A DNA stretch of 64,000 nt, from contig OY987243.1 in the NCBI GenBank assembly GCA_963920765.1, positions 29,139,060 through 29,203,059 on the forward strand, in the 5' to 3' direction. Under the pieces are notes generated by a model. That model did not search any database, was not told the DNA's origin, and worked only from the letters and a program-made list of their open reading frames with translations. How positions within the stretch are numbered: position 1 is the stretch's first letter; every line of letters begins with the position of its first letter. This stretch comes from Ulota crispa. Its lineage: Eukaryota; Streptophyta; Bryopsida; Orthotrichales; Orthotrichaceae. Shown piece after piece: positions 23,736 to 35,682 of the stretch. A program made the translations under genes and the position numbers.

Positions 23736-24654
23736 TTAATCCCTAAAGGACCAAGCAAAGTTTCACCAAAAACTCTTCAAAATTGCCATTTTTAGAGCAT
23801 TAACCAAATTTGAAAACAAATTTTTTTTATGCATATGTAACCATAGGATCTTGTAGAACAATGGTTTTAGAAGATGTGAAGAAAATTTCAGAGTTTTCCA
23901 CCTCATGGATTGGAAGTTAGAATGGTTTGAATACTCAAAATTGTCTTGTGAAAAACCGGGCAACTACCCTTCAAAAGGTGAAATTCCTAAGGAAGAAAGG
24001 CCATGTGGGTGGTGCTTCTCTAATTACCTTATTCCACCTTAGTAAAGTACATGTCAAAAAAGTTTCAAATCTTTTGGAGTTGTATAACATATGAAAAAAA
24101 TTAGTAAATAAAAAGAAGTAGAGAATGATTCAAAACACTAAATTGTTAAGAATATAATTATGAAAATGAAAAATGCCAATCCCAATGGTCATAATGTTGT
24201 CAGAAACAATCTTCATTGTTTGGTTTTGTTCTTTTTCCAAAATGTTGAAAATTGAGTAAAATAAAGGACTTCAAAGTTTATTTTAGAGTAGAGAATTCAT
24301 AACTGCCTGTAAACAAAAAATCCTCATAACTTTCCTCTCGTTGATTGAAACAGAAAGATTCAAAGCTTCCTACATTCACATAAATCTCCTAAACCCATTT
24401 AAAATTTGTGTTTTTGAAAAAAGTGAATTTTAGAAATTTGCCTAAGCTGCCTGTCGAATGTAAAAAGCAACATATTAGGCCATAACTTTTTAATTATAAT
24501 TCCAAATGTCATGAAATTTAGTGCATATGAAAGATAAACCTTGTCCCCACATTTTATTAAAATTTCAGCCTAAGATATGAAAAGCTCCAATCACAGCTAC
24601 CTACCCAAAATCATTATATTTCTAAAAAAAAGGGTCTCGTCCTTTAGGGGTTAA
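23736..24654. mobile_element. piggyBac-like TTAA MITE (919 bp)
   Basis: The left end is TTAATCCCTAAAGGACC and the right end CGTCCTTTAGGGGTTAA. It is nearly the same element as 34670-35589 in opposite orientation, with matching length (919 and 920 bp) and shared interior such as 'gaaagataaaccttgtcc' and 'cagcctaagatatgaaaag'. It lies just 116 bp beyond the 22884-23620 element. Confidence 0.87.
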
Positions 24655-24689
24655 TGCGGTACCGCAACTGCAGCCAACGGCAGTACTAG

Positions 24690-25320
24690 GTATAAGAATA
24701 AGCCAATTTATTTTTGGAATTGATTTTATTGGGCAAATGAAACAAGCTTTAAGATTGACAAAAATTATTGACGCGTTTTGGTCTAGAGGACAACGTACAA
24801 AAAGTACAACATGGATTGCTTGGCATCCTCATATAAATCTAGCGCACCTTGGTTATGGTTTAGGGGGCTTTTGTGGCCAAGAAGAAGAGCAAGCTAGTGC
24901 TTATAGAAAAAAGATAACAAACGGTGGTGGGTTTTGTCGATTAGGTGTATGATGGTGAGTTGGCCTGGGGAGGTTTTGGGTGCACCTCACCAAAGAAGTT
25001 TAGCCTATTTTCATGGAAGATGGTATTATAAGACAATGCTCTAATGCACCAAACGTTTGGCAAGCAACTTGCGGCACTGAAAAGCTCAAATGGCCAACAA
25101 ATTCACCAGATCTAAATTCAGTAGAGCATATATGGGCAAAAATGAGAGCAATTTGCAATAGTGCTCAAAAGCTAAGAATGAATTTGAAACGGGGTCTCAG
25201 CTTGAATTCGTTTGGGACAAGATAGACGTAGAATGGCTTTAAAGCTTGGTTGATGCCTTATGATAAAATTCATGTTGTAATTACTGCAAAAGGAGATTCA
25301 ACTCAATGGTAGTATACTTG
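24690..25320 (+). pseudogene. Degraded Tc1-like (IS630 superfamily) transposase
   Basis: Broken plus-strand reading frames carry the catalytic-core landmarks of Tc1-type transposases. One is a second-aspartate block near 25020-25060 (MVL-stop-DNALMH). In a shifted frame near 25090-25150 is LKWPTNSPDLNSVEHIWAK, the classic SPDLN..E..W motif holding the third acidic residue. The D (25032) to E (25124) spacing of 92 nt is a little below the 34 residues expected of DD34E, consistent with small deletions. The upstream ORF from 24737 lacks its first catalytic block in a readable frame. Plant mariners usually have DD39D with a different motif, so this type is noteworthy. It starts immediately next to a TTAA element. 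Confidence 0.75.
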
Positions 25321-25385
25321 ACATATTAATATAAATCCAAAACCTATTTCACAATTTCAATATTACTATTGGATGTATTTGCATT

Positions 25386-25816
25386 AGAGGAAAATTGAGC
25401 TCAAGAGAAGGCTCCTGTAGGAAGTGGTTGGAGGGGTCAAAAGCATTTAAATGTAATGTCCTCTTTCAATTAAAAAAACGCTAATCCCCTACGATCGCTT
25501 GCAAGTACTTCATGAGAATCATTTCTTTTTACAATAACATATGCTTTTTGTTTGATGAGTGTCCTTGTTTGATTGGGATATCTAATCCTAATTTATTCTT
25601 GTGTCCCACTAAAGGTCCTTGCATTTGTCATTGTCATGTTATAATATTGCTTTCCATCATCAATCCTTTTGTTATGTACCATGGTACACTTGAGTAGTTC
25701 AAACAAGGTAGAGACACTTGTGTAGGTACCTTACCTATGCTTCTCCTACCTAAATAAATAAGGTGGTTTGTTAAGGTTGGGAGGCCTTCTCTTGAGCTCA
25801 ATTTTCCTCTCAAGGA
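25386..25816. mobile_element. MITE with AGAGGAAAATTGAGCTC termini
   Basis: The left arm AGAGGAAAATTGAGCTCAAG continuing into 'agaaggc' is mirrored by GCCTTCTCTTGAGCTCAATT followed by 'ttcctct' at the right. About 431 bp, with no coding sequence. Confidence 0.78.
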
Positions 25817-27181
25817 GTGCATTGTATAGGGTCTTTGTGGGTAATGTGCGTGCAAGGTCCTATAAGAGGGGGGCTATGTAAGTAAATTATTTGGATTTTC
25901 ATAGGGCTATCTTTACCTAAATTTATAAAGTGAAGGCATTTTGTATACCCTATACTTCATTTAAAAAAAGTTCTTCTAATCTTTTTTTGTACCCTATGTT
26001 CATTATAAATACATAATGACATGGGAAGAAATTCATCCACTAGTTCCAGAGTTAGTGATATTCATTGTTAGGGTTTAGGTATGCAAAAATTTAACCCTCT
26101 ATTTAGAGTGGCTTATGGCTTGCACTTGTAAACACAGAGTTCACTTGATTCATCATGAATGCAATTATGACACTTGTCAATTAGCCATTGAGCAATATGG
26201 CTAAAAAGTAACCTAAACGTACTAATTTTGCCCACACATGAAGATAATGTCAACTAACCCCTAAACAATAAAGCTTGCATCAATTAATTCCCATCTTACC
26301 GCAATACTGTATCTCTAAACCGCATGCTTGAACAGCACATGGAGTGTCCTAATTGCCCATAAATAACCATGAAGAAGATGCTTAACACATGACATTGGAT
26401 CTGGCTTCAAATACCTGCAACTTTGCAAGAGTAATAACCATGAAACAAACCCTAATCTTACAGCTAATAAAATTATTTTTTATTTATTTTTTATTTGAAC
26501 TAAAAATTATATAATGCTCATTAATAAAAACTACCCTTAATTACTTACAAAGACCCAAAGCCTATTAAAATGAAGCTTATTTATTTCTAAGCCATGTTAA
26601 AAATTTAGAACCAAGACCATTAAAACAACCCTTCATTTGATTGCATGTGTACCAAAAAACACCGGGAGTGCACTCCCCGAGTTTTTCCTCTAACGATATG
26701 TTAAAGAATGCTTACGTTGAGCTTGGGAAGCATTGAACTTGAAGTATTTGTAATGGTCATCACCATCATTTAGGAAAATCCTCCAAAAAAACGTGAAAAT
26801 GAAAACCAACATGACTTTTGGGAGGACTTTTGGGAGGGCATTGTATTGTATATTACTCGAATGCCATTTTTGTGTTTATATGAAACCAAAGAATCACGTT
26901 TAATATAAATAAAATAAGATTATCAAATTTGTGCAGTTTCAATCATAGGTGAAGTGAAAATACTTGCTAACTTAGTTCATTTTATATTTTATTACCTCTA
27001 TATGTGATTCAAATTGTTGACTGAAAAAATGTGGATCTATCTGTCACACTTTAGATTATTTTTCATCATTTTCAAGATTCACTTCAATCAAAGTTCAAAG
27101 CCATTTACCCTAGAAACTCAATCAACTCAATTCCTAAAGCAATTTTAATTTCAAAATATAGACTCTACACTCAACATTATA
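25817..27181. other. AT-rich intergenic stretch
   Basis: No gene is seen. A lone piggyBac-like left end (CTAACCCCTAAACAATAAAG) lies near 26254 without a recognisable partner. Confidence 0.4.
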
Positions 27182-27417
27182 ACCTTACTAGTGGACCCGT
27201 GCACCCTTCGGGCCCACTTCAAACACAAAAGTTAACTGCGACGGCTTTAATCATGATTTGTTTGTTGTTTATTTTAATTATTTATTCTAATCACGCTTAT
27301 TGTTTTGTTTATTTTAAATGTTTTTTGCTTGCTTAATCACGTCATGTTGTTGCCTATTTTAATTATTTTTTTGCTTATTTTAATGGTTTTTGTGATAGGT
27401 GAGGTTAATCGTTTTTT

Positions 27418-27832
27418 AAGGGAATTGATATGTGCACGTTGAGGGTTGATATCTGCACAACCCCTTGGGAGGTAAATTGTAGATTTCTACCATCGAAAAG
27501 TTAAATTTGAGAATTTTGAATTCAAATTTGGAGTTAGAGACCATGGTTTCCTCTAGAACCATAAAAAAAGGTTGCAATTAAACAACACTCAGTGAATAAG
27601 CTTAGCTAGGGAAAAAGTGTTACTTTTACTTTTGTTTGTAAAAAAAAATAAGCTTTTTCATTGGGTGTTGTTCAATTGCCTACTTTTTTATGGTTCAAAG
27701 TAAACCATGGTCTCTAAGTCCAAGTCTAAATTCAAATTTTCAAATTCGGATTTTTGATGGTAGAAATCTACAATTTACCTCCCAAGGGAGTGTGCAAATA
27801 TCAACCACCGATGTGCACATATCAATTCCCTT
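27418..27832. mobile_element. MITE, AAGGGAATTGATATGTGCAC termini
   Basis: The left terminus AAGGGAATTGATATGTGCAC is inverted at GTGCACATATCAATTCCCTT. The interior is a foldback ('aggtaaattgtagatttcta' mirrored). A second copy is at 39837-40249. Confidence 0.82.
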
Positions 27833-28634
27833 TTTTAATCATTTTTCTTAATGTGTGAAAGGTGAGACTTATTTTAATCTTTTTTTTTTAATGTGTGATA
27901 GATGAGATATCAATCCGAGAACTTTTTATGATATTTTTATCAACCCCATAGCCCCATGCATGCCCACATGCATGCCCCCATGGCCCATCTGCAATTTTAT
28001 GCAACCCAACTAATATATGCAGACGGACACCCAAGTCTATTATAGAAAGAAAAAAAGGGTGAATCTATGAACATGTTGAAAGATTCAATGGTTCTCACTT
28101 GTGAACTCTTTCTGAGCTCTATTGGACATAATTATTGAACAAATTTTATTTTGTGATATTGTACACAAGTCAATTCACACACCTTGTATAATTGAAGATT
28201 TTAAAAATTAAATTTTTTGAGAATTTCATGAACTTTTGCAAAGAAAATCAAATGACATTCGCATCAAACATTCATATCAAATATAAAAATATGTAAAAAA
28301 TATCTTAGTTCATACCGAATTTCTATAACTTTATATAGAGGTGCAAAATAGAGGACCAAAAGGCACTACATAGGAAGTGACATTTTTTTTACCCTTATTA
28401 TTAGTATTGATCTTTCCTTACTATTTTAGATTAAACTCTAAGTGCGAGACGGAGGTGGAGCATGTAGATCTATCGATATCAAGGGAAATTATAATTTGGC
28501 ATAAGAATATTCCAAAAAAAAATCTTTGCTTTTAATTTTTTTCTTCTTCTATCTTAATTTGAACCTATTGAAGGCCATGCACAAAAATCATGGAGTACTT
28601 GATGTTCAAATGAATTATGTAGTTAAAAAGTAGT

Positions 28635-29252
28635 TTAACCCCTAAATGTCCAGGAGGACTCTCACTTTGAAAAAAATTTCTGTAGTCCAAAGAGAAATTG
28701 TTTTTTATTTGATTTTTTTCCAAAAGTGATTGTAAATGCGTAATGCATCATGGAAGGCAAAAAAGAAATCATCAAATACACCCATATTTTTAAATATTTC
28801 AAGTTGTGAGAAAATTCAAAATCACAATGTTAGGTTCCAAGCTGTCCTTATTGCAATTTTCATGGGATTAACAAGCACTTTTGACTTTTATCACCATATT
28901 AGGTAACTTGGGAAAAAGGGAGGTATCATTTTGTACTCCACCTTAAACCCAAAAAGTTACTAGATTCAAAGGTATTAGATTCAGTCTCAGCCACTAAGAT
29001 TTTTTCCCTCTCAAATTCCTCCTTCCAAGTGAGGGCACGTGCAAAAAAAAATATTGAGTTTGGTTTTAGGTGATCACCTAAAACCTTCAAAAGTCCAAAA
29101 ATGTACCATTTTCCCAAATTTACCTAATATGACATTTTTTGCAACTTTTTGAAGCAACATTATTGGTGCCCATTTGCAAAAACACTGTTGAAGACACTGT
29201 TGAAACTATAGTTGGGCAGACCACGGTGACATAGCAGACGCTTAAAGATTAA
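28635..29252. mobile_element. piggyBac-like TTAA MITE, degraded right end
   Basis: The left end TTAACCCCTAAATGTCC is clear. The right end GACGCTTAAAGATTAA is a decayed inverse (mirror TTAATCTTTAAGCGTC). The length of 618 bp agrees with the 4323-4950 copy. Non-coding. Confidence 0.5.
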
Positions 29253-30412
29253 AGGACCATTCTAGGCATGCTTGGATTTGCTTCTTCTCTTTCATACAAC
29301 TCCTATTCACAATAAGGAATTCAAATCATTCATCAACCACATTATGAACACTTGCACTCTTACGGATCAAGGAACCTAAAAACTACGTTCTATATCCCAT
29401 TTTGGGGATCCCACCTTTATGAAAATTCCCAACTTAGTTGAATTACAACAACAAAAGGAAAATTTAAAGAAAGTCTTGAATGCTTTAAGCAAAAAGTTGG
29501 TGAGATGTGGCTCCAAAATTTGTTATTTGTTTTTGCTTGACCAAATTCTTGAGCAAAGTTCCACCTGCTTTGCACCAAAGCTTCCAAAAGAGATGAAGAT
29601 ATTTATGATTTCTTCATTTTTAATTGAGACTTGGGATTTGGGATTTAGGGCCTCTTAACGATAGTGACTAAAGGCTGCTACCAAAACGTTTGGAGCAATA
29701 ACAATGGTGGAGAAGAAGATTTTTCTTCAAACTTTCTTTACAATAACCCCCATACATGAAGAATGACCTAGGTTTAAAATGGATGATAAAATGAAACAGA
29801 ATCCTACATGTCCTAAAGTAGATAAAGTTTTATGGTTATCCGAAGCTTGTGGTCAGCAATCTCAACATGTTCTCTCACCCAATTTTCAAAGTGACCAAGC
29901 CAATCCAAAAATGCTAACTAGCCTACCTTTGTCAAACTCAAATGTGATCTCATATTGAAAATGTTCTTTTATTGTTGTAAATGTACTTTTTACAATTGGA
30001 ATGCTATTTCACTATAGATATACATGTTTGTTGCAATAATTATAGTATTTTTGATAAATAAAGTTTTATTGAAGTGAGTTTGTACCAAATGATTTTTTTT
30101 TTTATATCATCTTTTATTGTACTTAATTCAATTGTATAAAAACACTAAAGCAATGCCATGGTCATTTATTTATTGTTTCTCACTTTATACTATTGTCTAA
30201 AGTTTTTTTTAAATGTATTTTTCTTGGTTACAAATTTTCTCCTCAATGTCTTGGCATCCAAGTTTTTGATGTTTTATATAAGAGGGGAAAGAAACGAGAA
30301 GGGAAAAGGAGAAAACAAAAAACTAGATAAGAGCAGAAAAATAGATTGAATGATCAAACCTATTTTTCTTAGTCCAAGGGTCTAATATATGTTCACTTAA
30401 CATTACACTAAG
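29253..30412. other. AT-rich intergenic stretch
   Basis: No supported gene or repeat. The ORF at 29419-29658 has no recognised motif. Confidence 0.4.
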
Positions 30413-31638
30413 TAGTGCATTTAGGTTGCCCCACACTGATATCTCAACATTTTACACTACGTAAATATTTATTGATATTGTAATAAATTTTAGCAATAAA
30501 TTTTGCAATAAGAAACTTTTAAAGAATTTTTAAAAGCCTTGGCAACAACAAAATTGTTGGATGAAAAATTTGTGGCATCCACATGGTAAATCATGTGAAA
30601 TCCTAATATCTAAAGAGTTGCATGCACATCAAAATAACCAACCTATGAGTCATGAGTTAATTAACTTTCCAAGGTGAGGCAATTTGATTGTTAACCCCTA
30701 AAGCATTGAACACCCATTTTTGGCAACATAGCAATTTTGGGCAGCTCACTACCAATGGGTTCTTCATTTTTTTCTTTAAAATTTTCACACATGATGTGTT
30801 CAAGGAGTAGCTTTAAGGCCCAACAAATTTCATAACTCTTGACTTCATGGTTTAAAAGTAATTGCATGATATGTAGTTTTCTTTGCTTGGAGGGCAACCA
30901 AAAAACTTCTTTAAAAGTTACATTTTTTGATATTTATTTTTTGAAATTGGTTCTTTAGGTTTATACATACTTGGGAAGCTTTGAATTTGTCCATTTTGAT
31001 CAATGAAATGAAAGTTATGAGGAGATTTTGTTTGCGGGTAGTTATGGATTCTCTAGTGTAAAATAAACTTTGAAGTTCTTTTATTTACTCAATATTTAGT
31101 ATTTTAGAAAAAAAGTAAAATAAAAAGATGTAGATTGTTTATCACAACATTATAAACATTGAGATTGGAAATTTTCATTTCTATAATTAAGTTCTTAACA
31201 ATTTAGTGGATTAAATCATTCTCTACTTCTTTTTACTTATTGTTGTTTTTCCATGTGTTTTACAATTTCAAATGATTTGAAAAATTTCAAGTGTGTATCC
31301 AACTTGCTTTAAAGAACAAACCCAAAAAATTACAACCATTTTGGATTTTTTTCATACAAATATGACCTTGTGTGCAGCTGCCCAAATTTTTGCAGAAACA
31401 AAAAATGGCTTATAGTCAATTCAAACTCAAATATCTGACAATTTACATTGTGAAAAATCCTTTTTTTTTTCCCACATCTTCGGACACTAGTGTAGTACAA
31501 GATCTTACAGCTGCATTTGTCAAAGAAGAAAAAAAAATCTAAAATTTAATACGTGTACTAGAGTTGCAGTTTTGGAGCGATTTTTTGGTGAAAATTTGAG
31601 CTTAGTGTTTTAGAGGTTAAGACAACCAAAATGCCCTA
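30413..31638. mobile_element. Composite MITE: second TAGTGCATTTAGGTTGCC element split by a TTAA element
   Basis: The left terminus is TAGTGCATTTAGGTTGCCCC; the right is the decayed inverse GACAACCAAAATGCCCTA. The TTAA element at 30691-31620 lies at the same relative position as in 11024-12255 (after 'aggcaatttgattg' here and 'aggcaatctaattg' there). Confidence 0.75.
30691..31620. mobile_element. piggyBac-like TTAA MITE (930 bp)
   Basis: The left end is TTAACCCCTAAAGCATTG and the right end GCTTAGTGTTTTAGAGGTTAA. The body is common with 11300-12237 in its middle ('gattgtttatcacaacatta', 'caatttagtggattaaatca') but its outer 200 bp resembles the hairpin at 7722-8455, so it looks mosaic. Confidence 0.82.
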
Positions 31639-32973
31639 TCTAGCTTAGATCAGGTTTTTTTTTGGCAAAAATTTGCCAGACAAATTTTCCTTTTCCCCAT
31701 GGTTTACCTTTCCTCTAGATATTCTCCAATTGGGAGGGCGCAACAAAGCACTCGTTTGCCAGAAAAAAAAAACCCGGGTGTAGAGAAGGTGAGGCAAATG
31801 ACCAATGGATGAGAAAGTTGACTCTTGGAACCGTGACCAAGAGAAAGACATGAACAGGCTGTAGTGTAAAGAGCCCCTTGCTGTACCGACAATTTTCATG
31901 TACTGGCCAATTAAAATTTTGAGATTTGAACAGGATTTGGGACTTGGGACTTGAGACTTGGGACTTGAGATTTGAGGCTTGGGACTTGAGACTTGGGACT
32001 TGAGATTTGAGGCTTGGGACTTGAGACTTGGGAAGCCGTGAGAACTGCCTTTCAGAGCATCTCCACTGGTGGTTCCAAAAGCAAGCTTGTTGAAACAGAT
32101 TCAGCGAGCCCTTAGAGGCTAATTTGCATGGGTATTTGCAGCAATCTCTACTAGTGCAGGCTGTAGTCAAACACGGAGGGGATAATCTAAAATTTTTGTA
32201 GCCTCGTCTCCGCCACGTTAGCATGCGGGTCCCAGCCTTCATGGGTAGCTCAGCTCAAAGGGACCACTCAAGAAGTGCAACTGGCTTAGGGTCCTCCGAC
32301 TGCGCTGAGAATAGTAATTTTGCCTTCGTTGCGCGCAAAACCATCTCGCTACAAATGAATTGAACTCCGGGAGGTCACCGTCCTCGAGCTGTCATTTGGC
32401 GAGCCTGCTCTCATATTTGGCCGGGTGGAGTCACGGCTAGGAATCCATTTCATGAATAGTACCAATTTGACTTGCCATTTGAGCGGCCAAAGCCAACCGA
32501 TGAAAATGCTCTAAGAGTTATCTGAGGATTGAGTGTCCAGTTATGTGGCTGTGGCATCTTTGTATTGGAGGAAGTTTGGAAGGGGCGAGTGTCAGGGTTT
32601 AATTTTTGTTTTTGCTAGGGTAGAGCGACCTACACCGCAGAATGCACGCAAGTAAGAAAAAATTGGTTAAAGTTGGAAAGAATGGATGATATATGGAAAA
32701 TCATCCAAAGACTTACTATTGTAAGCTAATTTCATCCAATATTTGGCAAATTAGGTTGTTGCTCAAGGTGGGATATGGCGATTTCATCCATATATTTACA
32801 CAAATTTTCTAGTGTACAAGTAACTAGAGACTTTACAAGGTAAGATTTAGGCAAAAAAAATTCCAACATATTAAACCCTGGCAAGTGAGACTTGTTTTGT
32901 TACAGAAATTGCATTTGGGTAAAGGTCTTTACATATATTTTAGTGTAGTTATGGTTGTGGAAATAGAATTGAG
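31639..32973. other. Intergenic stretch with a minisatellite
   Basis: Apart from the repeat at 31934-32034 no feature is recognised. The segment 32040-32520 is more GC-rich, but its open frames show no known motif. Confidence 0.4.
31934..32034. repeat. GGGACTTGAGACTT minisatellite
   Basis: Tandem 7 bp units alternating GGGACTT, GAGACTT, GAGATTT and GAGGCTT, arranged in a higher-order block that repeats about 2.5 times. The minus-strand ORF across it (repeated PSLKSQV) is a by-product. Confidence 0.85.
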
Positions 32974-33396
32974 GTAAGGTAGAACCACCCATTCTCGATC
33001 ACTTAAGCTCCTGCACAATAGCACATTAGAGCAACAATGCGGCGCAACTTTTTTTTGGTAACTTCATACAAAATATTGGGACACAACTTTTTTTGGATTT
33101 TTTCACATAAAATTGAGTTTTATACAAATTTCAAAGTGCATAAAGTGTTCTAAACTCATACACAATCACTAGACTCTCCTAATCTTAATCATAGCCAAAA
33201 TACTTTCTTGCTCACTACTTCCTACTTTCTTTTGAGACAATTGTCATGACCTCATTTGTCTTATCTTAAAAAGGGAAAAATTTTGCATTCCAAGGCTTGT
33301 AGACTAGTTGAAAACATCACACCCTAGTGGTTGGAAGCAGCACATCCTAGGGGTTGGGAATAGAACCTCGATTGGGAATGGGCGACTCTACCTTAG
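32974..33396. mobile_element. MITE, TAAGGTAGA..CCCATTC termini
   Basis: The left end TAAGGTAGAACCACCCATTC is inverted at GAATGGGCGACTCTACCTTA. About 423 bp; the interior relates to 21753-22155. Confidence 0.75.
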
Positions 33397-33589
33397 TCAC
33401 AACTCTTTGCTTCATTCTCAATATTCAAATAATAGGGTTGTGGCGGCTTGTCCGGGATCCGCCAAGGTCTTGCATTCTTTGCAGATTGAGAAGTTTTTTT
33501 CTTCACCTAAACTGGTGAAGAATGGGGAGAATAATTCTTCATACATTATTTTCTTACCTATTTGTGTCTTGTTTACACTCTATATCAAA

Positions 33590-33876
33590 TAGTGCATTTA
33601 GATTGTCCCAAACTAATTTCTCAACACTTCACACAATTTCAATATTTACCAAGATTATAGTAAATTTTGTTAATAATTATTATGATAAACAATGGAGGAA
33701 GCAAGCAAAGGTTGGGCACAACAACAAGCGCCAATGCCAAGGAGCGGGGAGGCTAGAACTTTACACAAAACCAAAATTTATTGTAGCATAAGGAGAGTTG
33801 CATGCCCATCCAATTCAAGTAACCACGGGTGAGTCATGAGGTAACTTTGGCAAGATAAGGCAACCTAAATGTAGTA
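33590..33876. mobile_element. Uninterrupted TAGTGCATTTAGGTTGCC-type MITE (empty site)
   Basis: The left end TAGTGCATTTAGATTGTCCC and the right end GGCAACCTAAATGTAGTA bound 287 bp. It shares its body with the flanks of the TTAA elements at 11300 and 30691 but has no insertion, and so acts as the reference for them. Confidence 0.78.
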
Positions 33877-34365
33877 TTTGGTGTACCCTTACTTTTCCAT
33901 TTTTAGCAATAACCTTTTTGTTTTTAGAAACTACTCTTCTTAAGGCGGTTTAGATTGTGCCCCATGTCCCAAGTCCCATTGAAATCTGATGAAATCTAAT
34001 GAAACTTGATGAAATTTGAGAATTTGATTGGCAAAGAAGCAAATGATGAGACTTGGTGTTTCACACTATGCCTCAAGTCCCACATCCCACTTGCTTACAT
34101 GGTGGCTACGTGGTAGCACTTTTGAAAACTTTGGGCCCAAAAAAAGTGGGACTTCACTCAAGGTTTGAATCCACCAATATGCTAGACCCATCTTTCAGCC
34201 CATGTCTCATCTTTTATTGCCCACAAAGATGGGATTTTGCACTCTTGTGGGACCTTGTTACATGAGATGTGGGACATAGTCTAAATCACCCCTAAACTTT
34301 CATTTTAGCTTTTCCTACTTTAACCATTCTCCATTCTCCCTTTGTCACCACTCACAAAAAGGTAT

Positions 34366-35682
34366 TAAGGTAGGCGCACCCATAAGCTTGGAAATAAGGG
34401 TTTTGGAGTAAATAAAAAAATTAACTAACTTTGAAAAAATATTGTAAGTTAGGAAGTGGAAACCAAAAATATTGGCATCAATTTCAAAGTTCCAATTGCA
34501 AGCATTTGTTCACAAAGATTTTTCAAAGTCCAAAATCACTAAATTGTAGGAACCATGTGTAAGAGATGCTAAAAACAAGGCTTGTTGGTTCTTAAATAGT
34601 GAGATGGGTATTTAAAACCATCATGCAAGTCACCCACAACCATCACTTTGTCATGCATATAACTATCACTTAACCCCTGAAGGACCAGACCTCCTTTTTA
34701 AGAAACATAGCAATTTTGGGCAGGTACTTGTGATTGGAGCTTTTCATATTTTAGGCTGAAATTTTAATAGAAAGTGGGACAAGGTTTATCTTTCATATGC
34801 ACTAAATTTCATGACATTTGGAATTATGAGTAAAAAGTTATGGCCTAATATGTTGCTTTTTATGTTTGTTAGGTAGCTTGGCAAATTTTTAAAAATCACT
34901 TTTTTCAAAAACACAAATTTTAAAATGGGTTTAGGAGATTTATGTGAATGTAGGAAGCTTTGAATCTTTCCGTTTCAATCAACGAGAGGAAAGTTATGAG
35001 GAATTTTTGTTTGCGGGCAATTATGGATTCTCTACTCCAAAATAAACCTTGAAGTCCTTTATTTTACTCAATTTTCAACATTTTGGAAAAAGAACAAAAC
35101 CAAACAATGAAGATTGTTTCTGACAACATTATGACCATTGGGATTGGCATTTTTCATTTTCATAATTATATTCTTAACAATTTAGTGTTTTGAATCATTC
35201 TCTACTTCTTTTTATTTACTAATTTTTTTCCATATGTTATACAACTCCAAAAGATTTGAAACTTTTTTGACATGTACTTTACTAAGGTGGAGTAAGGTAA
35301 TTAGAGAAGCACCACCCACATGGCTTTTTTTTCTTACAAATTTCACCTTGTGAAGGGTAGCTGCCCGGTTTTTCACGAGACAATTTTGAGTATTCAAACC
35401 ATTCTAACTTCCAATCCACGAGGTGGAAAACTCTGAAATTTTCTTCACACCTTCTAAAACTATTCTTCTACAAGATCTCATGGTTACATATGCATAAAAA
35501 AAATTTGTTTTCAAATTTGATTGATGCTTTAAAAATACCAATTTTGAAGAGTTTTTGATGAAAACTTTGTTTGGTCCTTTAGGTGTTAATTACACATAAC
35601 CATTTGATTTATATTTATTAGTTACCTGACAATGTCAGGCAATGCACATGGGAACATGACAGGGATGGATGGGCCTACCTTA
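34366..35682. mobile_element. TAAGGTAGG-terminus MITE split by a TTAA element
   Basis: The left end TAAGGTAGGCGCACCCATAA pairs with the right end GGATGGGCCTACCTTA. The left body matches 16553-16893 ('ggaaataagggttttggag', 'aggaaccatgtgtaagagat'). The TTAA element at 34670-35589 is inserted within; without it the host would be about 400 bp, close to 341 and 322 bp in the other two copies. Confidence 0.75.
34670..35589. mobile_element. piggyBac-like TTAA MITE (920 bp)
   Basis: The left end is TTAACCCCTGAAGGACCAG and the right end GGTCCTTTAGGTGTTAA. Same subfamily and size as 23736-24654, reversed. It is inserted in another MITE whose uninterrupted relatives are in the window. Confidence 0.88.

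Noticed and set aside
26254-26275. Isolated CTAACCCCTAAAC left end of the TTAA family
   Set aside because: No inverted partner could be found within 1.5 kb, so it is not listed as an element.
31715-32242. A 175-codon minus-strand ORF with repeated LKSQVPS
   Set aside because: The repeat is the translation of a 7 bp minisatellite; there is no domain and flanking residues are low complexity.
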